The position numbers were made by a program, and so were the translations under genes. The notes below the pieces were generated by a model. That model was not told the DNA's origin. It made no database searches and saw nothing but the letters and a program-made list of their open reading frames with translations. Shown in pieces: positions 42,772-53,512 of a DNA stretch of 64,000 nt. Source of the DNA: Aradus depressus (taxonomy: Eukaryota; Arthropoda; Insecta; Hemiptera; Aradidae); NCBI GenBank assembly GCA_963662175.1, contig OY759214.1:11904001-11968000 (forward strand), given 5' to 3'. The first letter of the stretch is position 1, and every line of letters starts with the position of its first letter.

Positions 42772-43678
42772 CAGGGTGTAACAAGTCGAGAGGGCGATAC
42801 TTAGGGATCTTATAGTAAACTTAATTCTGAACAAAAAAGTTCCTATAAACATAGGTCCGCAAATGCTTTGTTTAAAAGTTATAATCAAAAAACGCTAATA
42901 CAACACTAATCACTTGAAAGTAAAGAGTAACTACAATAATTGTTCAAAATGTCTTCCCTGTTGTCGTACACATAATTGACACCTCCGGGCAACTGAATTT
43001 ATGGCTGTTAGTACCTCTTGTTCCTGTCCTCTCATTTCGTCACAAGCTCTCTGAATCCATTGAACCAGTTCTTCCCTACTGTTTAAAGATTGCGAATAAA
43101 CGTTAGTTTTTAACGCCCCCAAACGTAAAAATTCATGGGCGTTAAGTCGGGACTTCTTGCAGGCCATCTTACTGGTCCAAAGCGTCCGATCCATCTCCTT
43201 GGATAATTTCTGTCCATCCAATCACGAATGACTCTGCTATTACCTGCTGGGCATCCATCCATTTGAAACCAACTATGTACTCGCAGGTTCAATGGGATAT
43301 CCTCGAGGATATCCACTAGATCATTTTCCAATAGATTTAGCATTGCACCCGAATTGAATCGGGCAGGAAGAAATATTGGCGAAAGGAGATATAGGTGAAC
43401 ATTCGCAGCATTTTATGCAAAACTTATTCACAATAAATGAGATTAGTTGCATTGAAATAGAACCCAACATTCATAAACATGAATGGTATTGAACTTTGAA
43501 CCCTATTCAGATCCTAATCTCTTATACCAATTTCAGGTGTTTCTTTCTTTGCCCTGCAGTTTTTTGATAATAACTTTTAAACAAAGCATTTGCGGACCTT
43601 AGTTTATAGGAACTTTTTTGTACAGAATTAAGTTTACTATAAGATCCCTAAGTATCGCCCTCTCGACTTGTTACACCT
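42772..43678 (-). mobile_element. mariner-type DNA transposon, deleted
   Basis: Inverted ends of about 120 bp: CAGGGTGTAACAAGTCGAGA on the left and its inverse on the right, with only a few differences through 'gcaaatgctttgtttaaaag'. TA lies directly outside both ends (42770-42771 and 43679-43680), the duplication of the Tc1/mariner superfamily. At 907 bp it is too short for a whole gene. Confidence 0.9.
42931..43420 (-). pseudogene. Tc1/mariner-superfamily transposase, C-terminal half
   Basis: Minus-strand reading: FLPARFNSGAMLNLLENDLV, then VHSWFQMDGCPAG with the second catalytic aspartate in QMDG, RRWIGRFGPVRWPARSPDLT with the third catalytic aspartate in SPDLTP (36 residues between the two), then FYVWG. 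A frameshift near 43115-43130 moves the rest (KTNVYSQSLNSREELVQWIQ to FEQLL) to another frame. The N-terminal DNA-binding domain and the first aspartate are deleted, so it cannot be active. The C-terminus resembles an insect group of IS630-Tc1-mariner transposases. Confidence 0.85.
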
Positions 43679-43684
43679 TATATA

Positions 43685-43945
43685 TAACTCACAATTAAAT
43701 GAATGTATTGACACGAAAAAACACAATGAGGGCATAACCTGTCAGCGATATCGGCTGAAGGGAAGAGGAGGTTCAGGAGAGAGGGCTCAATTCAAAAACC
43801 CTAATAACTATCGATTTATTGAATTTATTTTCACAAAATTTATGCAAGTCAACTATTGAATATTAGCCCAACGGTCAACTGGTTTTGGAGGGGGAGCAAA
43901 ACGTTAATTGATTAATTCGTTCTGGGGAAGTACATTGATGATGAG
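43685..43945 (-). mobile_element. family H, right piece
   Basis: Continues the copy split by the mariner-type element, with one module and the leading end 'tctggggaagtacattgatg'. Confidence 0.82.
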
Positions 43946-44000
43946 TGATTTGAGAGTCATCATCAGTGTTGACAGAGTCATCATCAGTGTTGACAGTGTA
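43946..44000. repeat. short direct duplication
   Basis: 'agagtcatcatcagtgttgac' occurs twice in a row, in front of the 36-bp array. Confidence 0.75.
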
Positions 44001-44034
44001 CTGGTAGGTAGCGAGGTGTGTTATGCCGAGTAAG

Positions 44035-44313
44035 ATGTCCAGCAACCAGGATCCTAGTGCTTACCTGGATATGTCCAGCTACCAGGATGCTAGTGCTTAC
44101 CTGGAGATGTCCAGCTACCAGGATCCTAGTGCTCACCTGGAGATGTCCAGCTACCAGGATCCTAGTGCTTACCTGGAGATGTCCAGTTACCAGGATCCTA
44201 GTGCTCACCTGGAGATGTCCAGCTACCAGGATCCTAGTGCTTACCTGGAGATGACCAGCTACCAGGATCCTAGTGCCTACCTGGAGATGTCCAGCTACCA
44301 GGATCCTAGTGGA
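44035..44313. repeat. 36-bp minisatellite, 7.75 units
   Basis: Units of 'atgtccagctaccaggatcc' plus 'tagtgcttacctggag'. Being 36 bases long it stays open: one plus-strand frame gives a 12-residue repeat MSSYQDPSAYLE, while another plus frame and a minus frame are also open. Differences between units include N/Y, H/Y and S/T replacements. No start context or flanking exon supports translation. A transcribed repeat protein is possible but unproven. Confidence 0.9.
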
Positions 44314-44542
44314 CAGGAGGTGTGTCCAATATAGTTAGCCGCATTCCTCTACCTCCCCATTGTGTCGACAAATAAGCACGAACCAACCGCACCCCCTCCA
44401 AAAAGAAAAAGAAAATCAAAAAGGATTAATGATCGATCATTACACAGCAAGGGTTCATACTTTCATTTAGGGGAAGTTATGTAATCAGGGTACCATTCCA
44501 TCTTGCATTTTGTGTTTTTTCATGTTCTCAATTAGATGTTTC

Positions 44543-45076
44543 TTCCCCACCAACACGAAGTATGGCAGAAGTTATGTAATCGGCCAGAAATTCGATGTTG
44601 AGTTTTCACCAGAATCTCATGTTTTCCAACCTCCCCTGTTTCCAAAAATGAAACAAGAAAAAGTATGTATGTCTATGAAAATGCGATCTCTCGACAGAAT
44701 GAATTTATCGATTCAAAATTGTATATGTCAATTCAGAATTCCATGAGGGTAGGACAAAATTCTAATCACTGCCTATGTAATGAATGTATTGACACGAAAT
44801 GTCAATTCAAAAATCCATAAAAGTCACATCTATTAATTTTCAGTCAAATCGTCTGAAGGAAAGGAGGGATCAGAGAAGGGCGCTCAATTCTTAAATCCTA
44901 ATAACTGCCGATGTAATGAATGTACAAACGCGAAATATAGTATGAGGATTCTGAAGTTAATTAGACAACTATCGATTTTAGCCCAAACAGTCGATTTGTT
45001 TTGGAGGGAGAGCGAAACAGTAGATGATTAATTCGTCCTGGGGAAGTACATAGCCAGTGATTCACCTACGACTTTT
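44543..45076 (-). mobile_element. family H, full length
   Basis: Both ends: 'cttccccaccaacacgaagt' at the left and 'cctggggaagtacatagcca' with 'gtgattcacctacgac' at the right. Length 534, like the copy at 4382, with two modules. The hairpin's inner arm is mutated. One of the best copies for building a consensus. Confidence 0.88.
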
Positions 45077-45511
45077 TTCTCAATGGGTCAGGTCCTTTTT
45101 TGTGATCATTAGTAACATAGTGTGTTGTTTTACATAAAGTAGATCGTCCTCATAATGTAAAAGAAAAAAAATATATATACATTGAGTTCATTGGCACCAA
45201 AAGCTCCGATTCCTTTTTTTTTTCGGATTTTAGCAATATCTCCTCCATTTTAATCGTCATGGAAAAAGTTATTAAAGGAAGATTTGATTCCGAAATTCCT
45301 TATTTTGCATAATGATAGGGACTTGGAAAATGTTTTGGTAGCATAGTATTATTTGGGCTGAGGATGGACTGGAATCCTAATGAGCAAGACAATTTAAATT
45401 AACGCTTTAAATGCTATTTTATTGATGTGGCAAGAGGGGGAGGTTTTCTCGTAGATTTCTTACCCTCCTCTTCAATTTACAGCAGTTTGAGTTTAATACA
45501 ATTCTGCGATC
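45077..45511. other. unassigned sequence
   Basis: AT-rich, T runs, no recognised similarity. Confidence 0.4.
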
Positions 45512-45655
45512 TGTGTCGATAAATTCATTATATCGGGAGTTATCAGGGTTCTTGAGATGAGCCTCCTCTCCTGAACTCCCCTTCCCTTGCGCTGAAGTCG
45601 CTGTAATTTGACTCTCTTCGTCGAATCTAGAGGTCGAAAAAAATGAAATCGTCAG
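45512..45655 (+). mobile_element. family H fragment
   Basis: 'tgtgtcgataaattcattat', 'gagatgagcctcctctcctg' and the 'tctagaggtcg' block, with the part between deleted. Confidence 0.72.
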
Positions 45656-46699
45656 CACAAAGTTCAAAAGTGACAAAAGTTTTGTGGAATTAGACAATAT
45701 GAAAGTGTTTTGTTTTTATTTATTTTAATCTGAATTTTGTTCAGTATATTTAAATAATTGTCGCCGTAAACCTCTGACACAGTTCACACTGGGCTCGAAC
45801 ATTTTTTTTCTATTGAGGTTATTTACAGAGAAATATTTTTCCAAACTTACTTCGCTACGGTTTATGACCTTTGTTCAATTGATATTATTTTCCAATTTTC
45901 TCTTATCTTCCACTTGCCTGACCCACCGTTAAAGTCACCTCTGTGTGACTTCAATGTCTTAAAGTATCTTTTTTTTTTCTCCCCCCCCCCCCCCCCCTCT
46001 CTCTTCTTTTAATATAAAAAATACCATGGAAGCCATTACCCGCAGGTTGATCCCCCCTTGAAGAAAGTCTCGAGAACAATCGGCGGGTCCTCCCATTGTG
46101 CTCGAGATCCGCTTCTTAATTGTCCTCTGTACGGGCCCCTGGTTGCCAAATCCATCCCGAAGATGCTCCACTACCTCCTTCAATTGAGAAAGTCAAGGCT
46201 TGTTTGAATTTATAATGCCAATTATCTAACTAAATGTTTGATTAAGTTGATCCTAATAGCTTTCATTGTTGTCACTATCCTCATTATAGCCGTGGTATTG
46301 TTTGTAAGTATTGTTATTGTTGTCATGTACATAGTTATTCGTCATGATCCTTAGTATTTGCATCTTCTGAGATGCCAAACACCATCTAAAGAATCATCCC
46401 TTATCCTTTCCAGAGTCTTGTATCGTTTCTTGCTTTCTATTCCTAGGGAAATTCTAACAATTAATTTTCTTTCAATTTAAAAAACATTAAATTGATACAA
46501 ATAAAAATATATAACTCTCTTTATAATGTAACTCATTGCCTACGCTTTTAGGTCAATATTTGATTGATTGCAGGATCTCTTGTTTTCCCAAGTCTAAGGC
46601 GACGGTTATATTGGATAAGAATAATTCTTATCTTAGGATATATCTACGTATAAGGATTATTCTTACGTACCCTGACGATGTCAGAAAGTTTCACTTACC
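45656..46699. other. unassigned sequence
   Basis: Contains a C19 tract near 45980-45998 followed by GC-richer DNA to about 46190 with a 74-codon minus-strand frame of unknown nature. Near 46610-46670 are inverted 'taagaataattctta'-like phrases. Nothing identified. Confidence 0.35.
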
Positions 46700-47345
46700 T
46701 TAATATTTTTTATTTAGAAACATACAACTGTATAAAGAATATATACAACAAGCAAATGTGCTAACGGAGAAAAAATGGCTTTGTCAAAATGTCAAGAGAG
46801 AAGTTATCACTCCCTAGGCAGTTGCACTCATTTATGACTATTCACTGTCTCTGAGAAGATCTCTAGGCCATTGGCGTTTAAGGCGTCGTTAAGGAAGTGT
46901 GGTAGAAGGGAAGGCACGAACTAGATGATTAATGTGGGTAGTAAAGGAGGAATATACATTTTTGGTCCAGATTTAGCTAATTCGGTGACAAAGGGAACGT
47001 GAAGGGTTTTGTTGGAGATGTAATAAGGAGCATTGGCTATTGTACAAAGGATTTTGGATTGACTGCGCTGAAGATTGGAAGCTTTGTCAAAAACCCAGTG
47101 TTCAAGTCCATTACTCCACAAAGGCTTGAGTATTGCTTTATATATTAGACGTTTTGTTCTCAGAGTTAATTTAAGCCTTTTGCGTAGTAGTCTTAGTAAC
47201 AGTTTGTAACATCTGTTCAGTTCTTGTCTTTTCAGTCTGGTGTGAGGATACCACGTCATTCGTTTTTCAGGTATGAGACCTAGGTAACGAACGTTTTTTT
47301 GAAGGAATGGGATTGCTGTTAAGGAAGACGGGAGGACAAGTAGAA
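46700..47345 (-). pseudogene. Jockey-clade LINE reverse transcriptase, C-terminal remnant (family J)
   Basis: Minus-strand translation: VRYLGLIPEKRMTWYPHTRL, KRLIYKAILKPLWSNGLEHW, KASNLQRSQSKILCTIANAP, YYISNKTLHVPFVTEL. It is clearly the same family as 37670, differing by point changes and a small deletion after TLH. Here the segment from 47259 to 46921 is open for 112 codons, better preserved than the plus-strand copy. The catalytic core is absent. Confidence 0.85.
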
Positions 47346-48379
47346 TGTCTTGTCCGTGTTCATCTTAATGTTGAAAAAAAAAAAGCTCATGTTTCATTCG
47401 AGTGTATTTACATTTGGTCATCACTCCTGAGTTCTTCAAACGTTCTGGTGAATTCCCCGTTATCATTCCTTCATGAAAAATAGCTTTACCCTGTTTTTCA
47501 ATAAGAGAATCTTAGCGCAGGACTTTACAAAAAGTAGAATTCAGTCGAAGGATCTATTGCTCATTGTTGAAACTACTGAAAAAATTGTAACCACTTATGA
47601 AAATCTTCTTACGAATTTCTCACCTTCTACGAATTTTTATCAAAGGTTTCCTACCCTAAAAGCCCACCTGACTAGAACTTAGCTACCTATTGAAAGAGGT
47701 TGGACCTCTTTAATTAAGGGCATTATGTTTCCAAAGTTGTTTCCTCAAGCCCTTTACGTCTTACCAAAAACTCTCTGTTGGAGGAGGCTTGGAGTGCTTT
47801 CACACCCATCTAGGATGCGTGCCCTGGTTTCCTCAATACACTTTATTCTTAGGACTTAAGGTAGAATTTTTAAAACTGCGAAACTCAGCGTCTTTGTGTT
47901 CAAACGACGCCGAGACAATGACGGAACATAAAAAAACCTAATTGAGTGAAAGTGCTGAAATATCATTTAATTTTCATTTTAAATGCATTTAAATTTTTTT
48001 TTGTGTGGTAAAGGATACAGGGAGATTTATGAAAGTGAGTTACCCCATGACAAACTTTATTTTTGAGATTTTTTCTTGTAATCGGCAATGGTTTTTCAAG
48101 ACAAATTAGGTGGTTAATTATTATTTTTTTCTAAATATCCCTATAAGCGCGTCAAAGACTCCTTTTAACTTTTCCTATTTTTTCACAGTTTGAAAGGATC
48201 TTTAATTTTTAAATTTTAAAACCTACATAAAAAATCATATAAAATTTTCAGTACGTTTCCATAATCAATCTTCAATAGACTTTGAGACGACAGAACATTT
48301 TGAAAGTCGAGGTAGGTGATCATGTGTCCACTCCACTTGAATATGTGAACATATTTCTAAGTATACGGTAGATGAAAAA
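47346..48379. other. unassigned sequence with a 69-codon frame
   Basis: The plus-strand frame at 47473-47682 reads like plausible protein (MKNSFTLFFNKRILAQ...) but matches no family I know. It lies just past the 5' side of the LINE remnant. The remainder is AT-rich. Confidence 0.3.
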
Positions 48380-48562
48380 ACATTGAGCACTTCATCTTCT
48401 GGCGTTAAGCGATAATCTCAAGCCTGTACTCAGACCCTACCCTAACTGAATAAACCTAGATAGGCAAAATTTAAGACTCCCACTGTAGAGTCGGGCTCAT
48501 GTCCACCAGAAAAGAAAGCTCTGGTAGTAGGCGATATGACCTCGTAGTTAAAGCTCGGGCGG
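48380..48562 (+). mobile_element. SINE, headless
   Basis: Body from 'cattgagcacttcatcttct' to 'gttaaagctcgggcgg', older-type with AATAAACCTAGATAGG and several small deletions. Confidence 0.82.
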
Positions 48563-48689
48563 AAGTCGTCAAACATTGTCATTTATGTTGTGTGGGAGGA
48601 GGCAAGGACCCACGCCGGTCTCATTTAGCAACATTGTCTCGTAGTGAGTGGCTCGCCTCACGAAGTGGTATCTGCATATAGTTTTGGGA

Positions 48690-48735
48690 TCCCCGGGCAA
48701 CGCCGGATACTAACACTAGTACTGTATATATTTTT
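48690..48735 (-). mobile_element. fragment with CCGGCGTTGCCCGGGG motif
   Basis: Minus strand 'actagt...atccggcgttgcccgggg' matches the start of the repeat at 50390. The motif is very common in invertebrate interspersed repeats. The rest of the element is missing. Confidence 0.5.
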
Positions 48736-48850
48736 TTTTTGTATTAATGATATATATATTTTTTTTTTTTTTTGCAGGTGAGTGACTGATTACATTATAT
48801 CTATCCAGTTCTTTCGGTGAGTTTTCAAAATTGATTATTAGTATGTATTT

Positions 48851-49133
48851 CTTCCCCAGTTATACGAAGTATACAGTTAGTTATTTAATCGGTCGGAAAT
48901 TCAATGTTCAGTTTTCACCGAAATATTTTCCGACTCCCTGAAACACAATGAAAAAAAAATGTTTGTCGGTGTGTCTGTGAACACGATAAGTCCTGATAGA
49001 TAGAATGAATGTATCAACACGATTTCTAAATTCAATTTTAGCCCAAAAACTCGATTGGTTTTTGAGGCAGAGCGAAAACTTAAAGGATTAATTCGTTTCC
49101 AGGGAAGTACATTGCCGGTGATTCACCATGGAC
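48851..49133 (-). mobile_element. family H, internally deleted, both ends present
   Basis: 'cttccccagttatacgaagt' at the left and 'gggaagtacattgccggtga' with 'ttcaccatgg' at the right. Only 283 bases remain because about one and a half modules are lost. Confidence 0.85.
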
Positions 49134-49230
49134 CTTTTTTTTTTTACTTTGATTGAAACAATGTACATTTATCTCAGGGGTGTAGCCGCTAACCGCTGTA
49201 GCAGTTGAAGCAATGATACAGGGCCAATGA

Positions 49231-49552
49231 GGGCGCCGGTAGCTCAGTGGTATCGTGCTTGCCTTCTGCGCTCAAGATAGCGGGTTCGTATCCCGACCGA
49301 GGCCCTTAGTTTATTTTATCTGGGAGGTAAAATAAACTTAAGCACGCCGTCCTTCGGATGGGACGTTAAGCGATGGTCCCGAGCCTGTACGATGTCAGGT
49401 ACTCGTTAAAGACCCCTGCCCTAGGGGAATAAAAAATTAGGACTCCCACAGTAGAGTCGGATTCATGTCCACCAGAGGGACGAAAGAGCGCTCTGGTAGT
49501 AGGCGATATGACCTCATAGTTAAAACCCGGGGATGAGTCATAACAACGAACT
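49231..49552 (+). mobile_element. tRNA-derived SINE, nearly full length, inside hAT
   Basis: Head GGGCGCCGGTAGCTCAGTGG with A box 49240-49250 and B box GGTTCGTATCC 49283-49293. The body has a 16-base loss at 'ggggaataaaaaattaggac'. The tail is 'cataacaacgaactataaaa'. No clean target duplication. It entered the hAT remnant, so it is younger than the hAT insertion. Confidence 0.9.
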
Positions 49553-49581
49553 ATAAAAGCCAAGCCTGAATTTATAAATTA

Positions 49582-49752
49582 AAACTTATTAAAAATTATC
49601 TTAGAACTTCTATGAGACAAGAACGGCTATCGGTCTTATCAATACTGTCCATAGAGAAAGAAGAACTTCCGAAACTAAAATCTTCTTCAGCTATGGATGA
49701 TATAATAAATATGTTCGCCGAAAAAAGGCAAGAAAATCTATTTTACTACTAG
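49582..49752 (+). pseudogene. hAT transposase, C-terminal end
   Basis: In-frame 56 codons and TAG: KLIKNYLRTSMRQERLSVLS, then ILSIEKEELPKL, MDDIINMFAEKRQENLFYY. The pattern R-x-S-M-x-Q-E-R-L-x-x-L-x-x-L-S-I-E-K-E followed by DDII..FA.KK/RR is the conserved end of hAT transposases related to zinc finger MYM-type proteins (end of the dimerisation region). No start or catalytic residues are present. Confidence 0.85.
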
Positions 49753-49916
49753 AATATTTTTTTTAGAGTCAAGTTTTTTAATATATATTGATGTTTTTGT
49801 TATGTTTAAATATATATTGTTTATGCGAGTCTTTTTGTTTATTTTCCGAAAAAGGGCCTCCCAAGAAATTCTGATACAGGGCTCACTCAGGGCCTAGCTA
49901 CGCCACTGATTTGTCT

Positions 49917-50389
49917 GTTAAAATGTACTCCATTTACACGATCATAACTAGGAATACTCTTCCATAAAAAGGTTTCAGATCCAATCGCCATTTCGGATCA
50001 GTTTACAACCTTGCCTAATGATCCAAACAAATGAACAAAGTGTGATTTGTGAACTCGCCGACAGATCCCGAAGGACAGACAACCTTCAGTTCGTGGTTTT
50101 GTTAACTTTCCAAATCACGACCTGAACAACATGTCAGGAGGCCTTGCATAATCCGCCTGTTCCTCGTTTCCACAACATAGCCCCAAGCTTCTTATTAATT
50201 GAAACTAGATTCTAGTGTATTGTCAGACATAAATTTTATTATAGGTATACATAATATATTTATATTTTGCTATCTTACTTTTCTTTTTTTTCTGATTTCT
50301 TCCGCCTTTCTTTGTTGAGGTATGGCGGCTATTGTTTTCACATATTTGGAAGTAAGAGATCGGAGTTGAGTTTCATCTTTAAATATAAT
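49917..50389. other. unassigned sequence
   Basis: A 75-codon frame at 50267-50494 crosses into the next repeat and has no motif. No other signal. Confidence 0.4.
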
Positions 50390-50915
50390 AATACTAGCAG
50401 TAATACCTGGCGTTGCCCGGGGAACTTTGACTTTTCTCCCAATATCTTCTATAAGGCTATTCAGTTCCTCGACAGTACATTCATGATGTTATAATTTTCA
50501 ATTATTCATATGGAATAAGGCTTATAGTCCTTCAACTGTAGTAACGCTAACTTTGGAGCTAAAACTAATTTATTCAAAAAGATTTCTCATTAATCGTTGC
50601 AATGGCGAGTTACAAAGATTGTGAGTGGATGCTGGGATGGACCAGGGGTTGATTAAAAAATAGACCTTAACCTTCCGGTAGATAAAACTTATCTATTCAA
50701 AAAGATTCCTCATTAATCATTGCAGTGGTTTTTGAGTTACAAAGATTGCGTGAGTGGATGCTGGGATGGACCAGATATTGAGGTACTAATACGCCTATAA
50801 CCTTCCACAGACGATGACGAACAAATTAAAAAAAAAATTAATCAAATCCATCAAGCCGTTCGTGAGTTATAGCGGTACAACGCACAGACATTTTCAGCTT
50901 TATATATATGATTTG
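50390..50915 (+). mobile_element. interspersed repeat with GCGTTGCCCGGGG start and TATATATA end
   Basis: Starts 'actagcagtaatacctggcg' then 'ttgcccgggg', and ends with 'tcaagccgttcgtgagttat', 'acgcacagacattttcagct', 'ttatatatatga'. Such a beginning and end are known from a widespread class of invertebrate repeats. Inside, a segment of about 120 bases is duplicated (about 50561-50690 and 50691-50800: 'tattcaaaaagattcctcat', 'gtgagtggatgctgggatgg'). Confidence 0.6.
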
Positions 50916-50960
50916 TTACCATTAACCCAAAATATGTGTCGTAGTCACTTAGTGAAATCA

Positions 50961-51701
50961 GTCATTTCATGAACTGCCGACATATTGTGAAATTACATTA
51001 AACGCCTATGCTTTTCATTTACGTCCGGCACTTGATGTTCTACACAATCTGACTCGTTAAACCATGTAACACTTGTCGATGTTATAAGCTATTTTTTATC
51101 TCACTTCAGTGTTAAGTTCAAAGCTAAAATAGTTGAACAAATTGTGTTTGGCGATGGATAAAGGTGAAGAGCTATTTTTCAATCATTATAATACATATTA
51201 CAGCGCAAAACCAAACAAACGTCCATATTCAATAGAACAACTAAGTAATGCATTTCAAATATTTTCTTCGTTTATTTGTACTCAAAAACATATTATAAAC
51301 ATTAATAAATACATCTTGCATTTGTAAAGCATTTTTAAATTTTTGGCTTTAAATTTAATTTAAACATGACAAAATCAGATTTTACAATCTGCCTTTGTAT
51401 CACCAAGGCATTTCATGATCCTTCTAAGTCTAAATGCCATATCTACTGACACTTAACATTTTTTTTTTTTTTTTTTCTGCAGAGATATTGTGAAACACTT
51501 AATAGCAAGTAAGTTATGTTTTTTTAAAAACATTGTCTATTATATAATATGGGAGTACTTTCGATATTGCTACCATCTTCAGTCACGACTTAACAAATAC
51601 TACTACCTTACGATTGTGAAAATCAAGAAAAAATCGTCATTTCATGAAAAGTCTAGGCATTTGATGTAATTTCACAATATGCCGGCAGTTCATGAAATGA
51701 C
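50961..51701. mobile_element. unclassified element with long inverted ends
   Basis: Ends GTCATTTCATGAACTGCCGA on the left and the inverse on the right match over about 55-60 bases ('catattgtgaaattacat', 'cttttcat'). Within the right terminus 'gtcatttcatgaa' and 'ttcatgaaatgac' form a further palindrome. The interior has a 55-codon frame from ATGGATAAAGG (51153-51320) of unknown family and a T17 run followed by CTGCAG. A related fragment is at 19053-19085. Flanking duplication not clear. Confidence 0.7.
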
Positions 51702-51983
51702 GGATGTGTCTACGAGATATATGTATCTACAGAAAGATGGATATAAATCTAAAAACTATCTTTTCTCCTTGAATTCTCGGTACGTAATCTGCTTATACTT
51801 TATTTACTAACAGTATACATAGGAAAATGCGACTCTTTTCTGGTGCACAAAATTTTGAAGAAAAAGTCCTACATTCTTAATAAAATGTTAAAATGTGTAG
51901 GGTGCAGCCCTTGAAAAATGCGGGGATAATGTAATGTTAACGACATTACGCTAAATTGTCCCATCTCCAAAGACCTCTCGTTC

Positions 51984-52250
51984 AATAATAATAATATTTA
52001 TTCCCGTTAAACCATAACATGGTAATATGATACATCATAAGAATGTTTACATTAAGATAGCATATAAATTAGATACATAAACAGATATTAACTCTTAGAG
52101 TCTGACACACATGGATTAGAATTAACAATACTAGTAAAAAATGAAATGATATGAATAAATAAATACTTCAAAAAAATTTGAGTACAGAATTAATAATATT
52201 GATATACAGTAAATAAAGTTTTTAATTTATACATATGCATATTTATAATA
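51984..52250 (-). mobile_element. family L 3' end
   Basis: Best 3' end of family L: (ATT/AAT)n tail at 51987-52000, then 'tttattcccgttaaaccata', 'aacatggtaatatgatacat', 'agagtctgacacacatgg'. AT-rich 5' continuation fades after about 52250. Confidence 0.7.
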
Positions 52251-52794
52251 TGCTATTTAAAAAGAATGTATATATAAATAAATAATTAAAACACATAAAA
52301 TAATAAATCAAAAATAAAATAGTATATAAGTAGTAAAAAACAGTTAGTAAATAAAACTTAGATTCGACAGATCGTAATAAAGGGGGATATATGTGGAGGA
52401 ACTCTGCCAAGAAAATAAAAATGAAAGGTATCTTCAAAATAATATTTTTGGATATCAAACACGATTTTTTTATCATGGTTATTTTATTCTTTTTTGAAAA
52501 ATGAAAAAAATCTTTATGAAGATCTATGTAAATTCGTTGCTTGTCAAGATGAGTGGAAAAGACAAACTGCTCTGAAATGTTGTGTAATTGCTCTGGTTTA
52601 GTCCCTAACTGGAAGAGAGGAGATTTTTGGGGTATGGAAACAAGTTCAGTTATTTGTGTACAATGGAGAATGGTGTTGAGGAAGTGTAGAGGTACAGATA
52701 GAGGACCGGAACGGGAAGGTGTATATCACAGTCTGGGTGGATGCTCAGAGAACAGAGCATCATCAGTATCAGCCTTGTACAGCTGGGTCATCGA
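52251..52794. other. unassigned sequence
   Basis: AT-rich to about 52540, then GC-richer with a 104-codon frame (52553-52867) that runs into a family H copy, so it is not a gene. No motif. Confidence 0.4.
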
Positions 52795-52907
52795 TCATCG
52801 ACAATGTACTTCCCCAGCAAGAATTGTTCAATTACATGATCACTCTCTTCTCTCTCTGAAACAATGACTGTTTTGATTAGAAATCAATAATTCACATAAG
52901 GGTTCCT

Positions 52908-53242
52908 TAACCTTACCAATAGACTCCTCATATACATACAAGCTTCTGTTGAGGCCAGTCATTACATATGCATGCCCAGTGTGGGCCGGTCTTGCCAGCA
53001 ATACCAACATAAAAACTCTTCAAGTATCCCAAAACAAATGCCTTAGGTTGGTTGGAAGCTACTCGAGGGACACCTCCATCCTACAAATCCACGAAGACCT
53101 AAATATCGAGCTCCTACTCGACTATATAATAAATCTTGGTAAAAACGTTTTCCTTAAGTGTGACGCAAGTCAAAACGCATTGGTTAAAAACATAGGGAAA
53201 CCTCAGGGAGGGAAGCATAAAAATATCCGATCGCGATTTTAA
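52908..53242 (+). pseudogene. Jockey-like reverse transcriptase, C-terminal remnant
   Basis: Open from the truncated 5' end: KLLLRPVITYACPVWAGLAS, then IKTLQVSQNKCLRLVGSYSR, IHEDLNIELLLDYIINLGKN, finishing RSRF and TAA. RPVxTYACPVW and QNKCLR are hallmarks of the Jockey/CR1 group thumb region. No internal stops in over 110 codons, so the insertion is fairly young. It differs from family J (37670). Confidence 0.85.
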
Positions 53243-53512
53243 AATTATAATCTCTGTTTTTCGACAGTTTATGAACTTACTGTCAATTCAGTTATTTTAT
53301 ATTTGTTTTTGTTCTTTTCTCCTTTATCATTAAGAGTTTTTAAAATTTTCTCTTAGAAAGTAGCATTGTTTTTTTTAATTTACTGATTATTTTTGACTGT
53401 ATTTGTATAAGGGTAATGGTGAAGGAACCTTTCTGTAAACTTGTATTTTCTACAAAAAATAAAATAAAATATATCTATCTAAAAGAAACAAAAAAAAAAA
53501 AAAAAAAAAAAA
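52908..53512 (+). mobile_element. 5'-truncated LINE insertion with poly(A)
   Basis: Flanked by ACATAAGGGTTCCT (52894-52907) and ACATAAGGGCTCCT (53513-53526), a 14-bp target duplication with one change. It ends in a poly(A) of about 22 (53491-53512) after an AATAAAATAAAAT stretch. The truncated 5' end and tail are classical for non-LTR retrotransposition. Confidence 0.92.

Larger units (their letters stand above)
49175..49908 (+). mobile_element. hAT DNA transposon, deleted and SINE-bearing
   Basis: Ends CAGGGGTGTAGC and GCTACGCCACTG are the imperfect inverted termini typical of hAT elements. Flanking 8-bp duplication ATTTATCT (49167-49174) and ATTTGTCT (49909-49916), one mismatch, is the hAT signature. 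The subterminal phrase 'gatacaggg' is present near both ends. The interior holds a SINE and the last 56 codons of the transposase. Most of the gene is deleted. Confidence 0.9.

Noticed and set aside
46665..46690. CTGACGATGTCAGAAAG as a hammerhead core
   Set aside because: The distance between the two core pieces is too short for helix II.
52553..52867. 104-codon plus-strand frame as a gene
   Set aside because: Its last third lies in the leading end of a family H copy, and the remainder has no recognisable domain.
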